From UBA2256 sp964531105 (GTDB lineage Bacteria; Spirochaetota; Spirochaetia; Treponematales; Rectinemataceae), in assembly GCA_964531105.1 (NCBI GenBank), contig CAZHFN010000019.1, positions 1-42,221 on the forward strand: a DNA stretch of 42,221 bases, given 5' to 3'. The notes beneath the pieces were generated by a model. That model did no database searches. It was not told where the DNA came from and worked only from the letters and a program-made list of their open reading frames with translations. This document shows, one piece after another, positions 42,206 to 42,221 of this stretch. Position 1 is the stretch's first letter. The number at the start of each line of letters is the position of its first letter. A program made the position numbers and the translations under genes.

Positions 42206-42221
42206 GAGGAGGATGAGGTGT
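42206..42221 (+). promoter_or_regulatory. Probable ribosome binding site of a gene starting at the window edge
   Basis: GAGGAGG at 42206-42212 is a near-perfect Shine-Dalgarno sequence. A GTG at 42218 is correctly spaced (5 bases); an ATG at 42213 is too close. Only four bases of the putative gene are visible, so no product can be given. Confidence 0.35.

Overview
The window is a dense, mid-GC, double-membrane bacterial chromosome segment that reads as a spirochaete of the Treponema/Rectinema type. That placement is inferred from gene content and order: TamB-BamA-OmpH-MutS, a rimP-nusA-infB-rbfA-truB-ribF-rpsO-pnp run, a GreA of about 900 residues with a huge N-terminal extension (the form known from Borrelia and Treponema), and a pyrophosphate-dependent PPDK. 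There is no sign of phage, insertion sequence, plasmid or CRISPR. No tRNA or rRNA gene was seen, and no gene-free stretch exceeds 300 bases.

Layout. (1) 1-8.2 kb: outer-membrane biogenesis (C-terminal part of TamB, BamA, OmpH/Skp chaperone), then MutS. (2) 8.25-9 kb: a ComF-type phosphoribosyltransferase carrying a perfect 22-bp inverted repeat inside its coding sequence. (3) 9-19.3 kb: a translation/RNA operon, rimP-nusA-infB-rbfA-truB-ribF-rpsO-pnp-dut, preceded by a good sigma-70 promoter and an intrinsic terminator placed between promoter and rimP, which looks like an attenuator. (4) 19.3-23.5 kb: LptF and LptG permeases, tRNA-guanine transglycosylase and a secreted NlpC/P60 hydrolase. 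(5) 23.5-27.2 kb, minus strand: a TPR protein and the giant GreA. (6) 27.2-28.4 kb: rpe and dtd. (7) 28.5-31.6 kb, minus strand: PPDK with a histone-H1-like lysine/alanine-rich tail. (8) 31.7-37.5 kb: DinB polymerase, a minus-strand YlxP/lipoprotein pair, then MetG coupled to a FemAB-type aminoacyltransferase. (9) 37.5-42.2 kb: an AMMECR1/MEMO pair on the minus strand, an NtrC-type sigma-54 activator, and a secreted gamma-glutamyltranspeptidase.

Most genes are standard housekeeping functions. The unusual material is in extensions and control regions: the basic AT-hook-bearing tail on PPDK; a 16-copy YQG repeat domain in IF2 that recalls prion-like domains; a zinc ribbon on NusA; a RibF without a recognisable riboflavin-kinase half; a MEMO protein that has lost one conserved motif; the attenuator-like rimP-nusA leader; and three genes (rpe, metG, memo) whose promoters are so close to the ATG that the messages should be leaderless.

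Start codons were chosen from Shine-Dalgarno sequences, family alignment by eye and promoter position. All promoter, hairpin and motif calls come from direct reading; none was scored by software.
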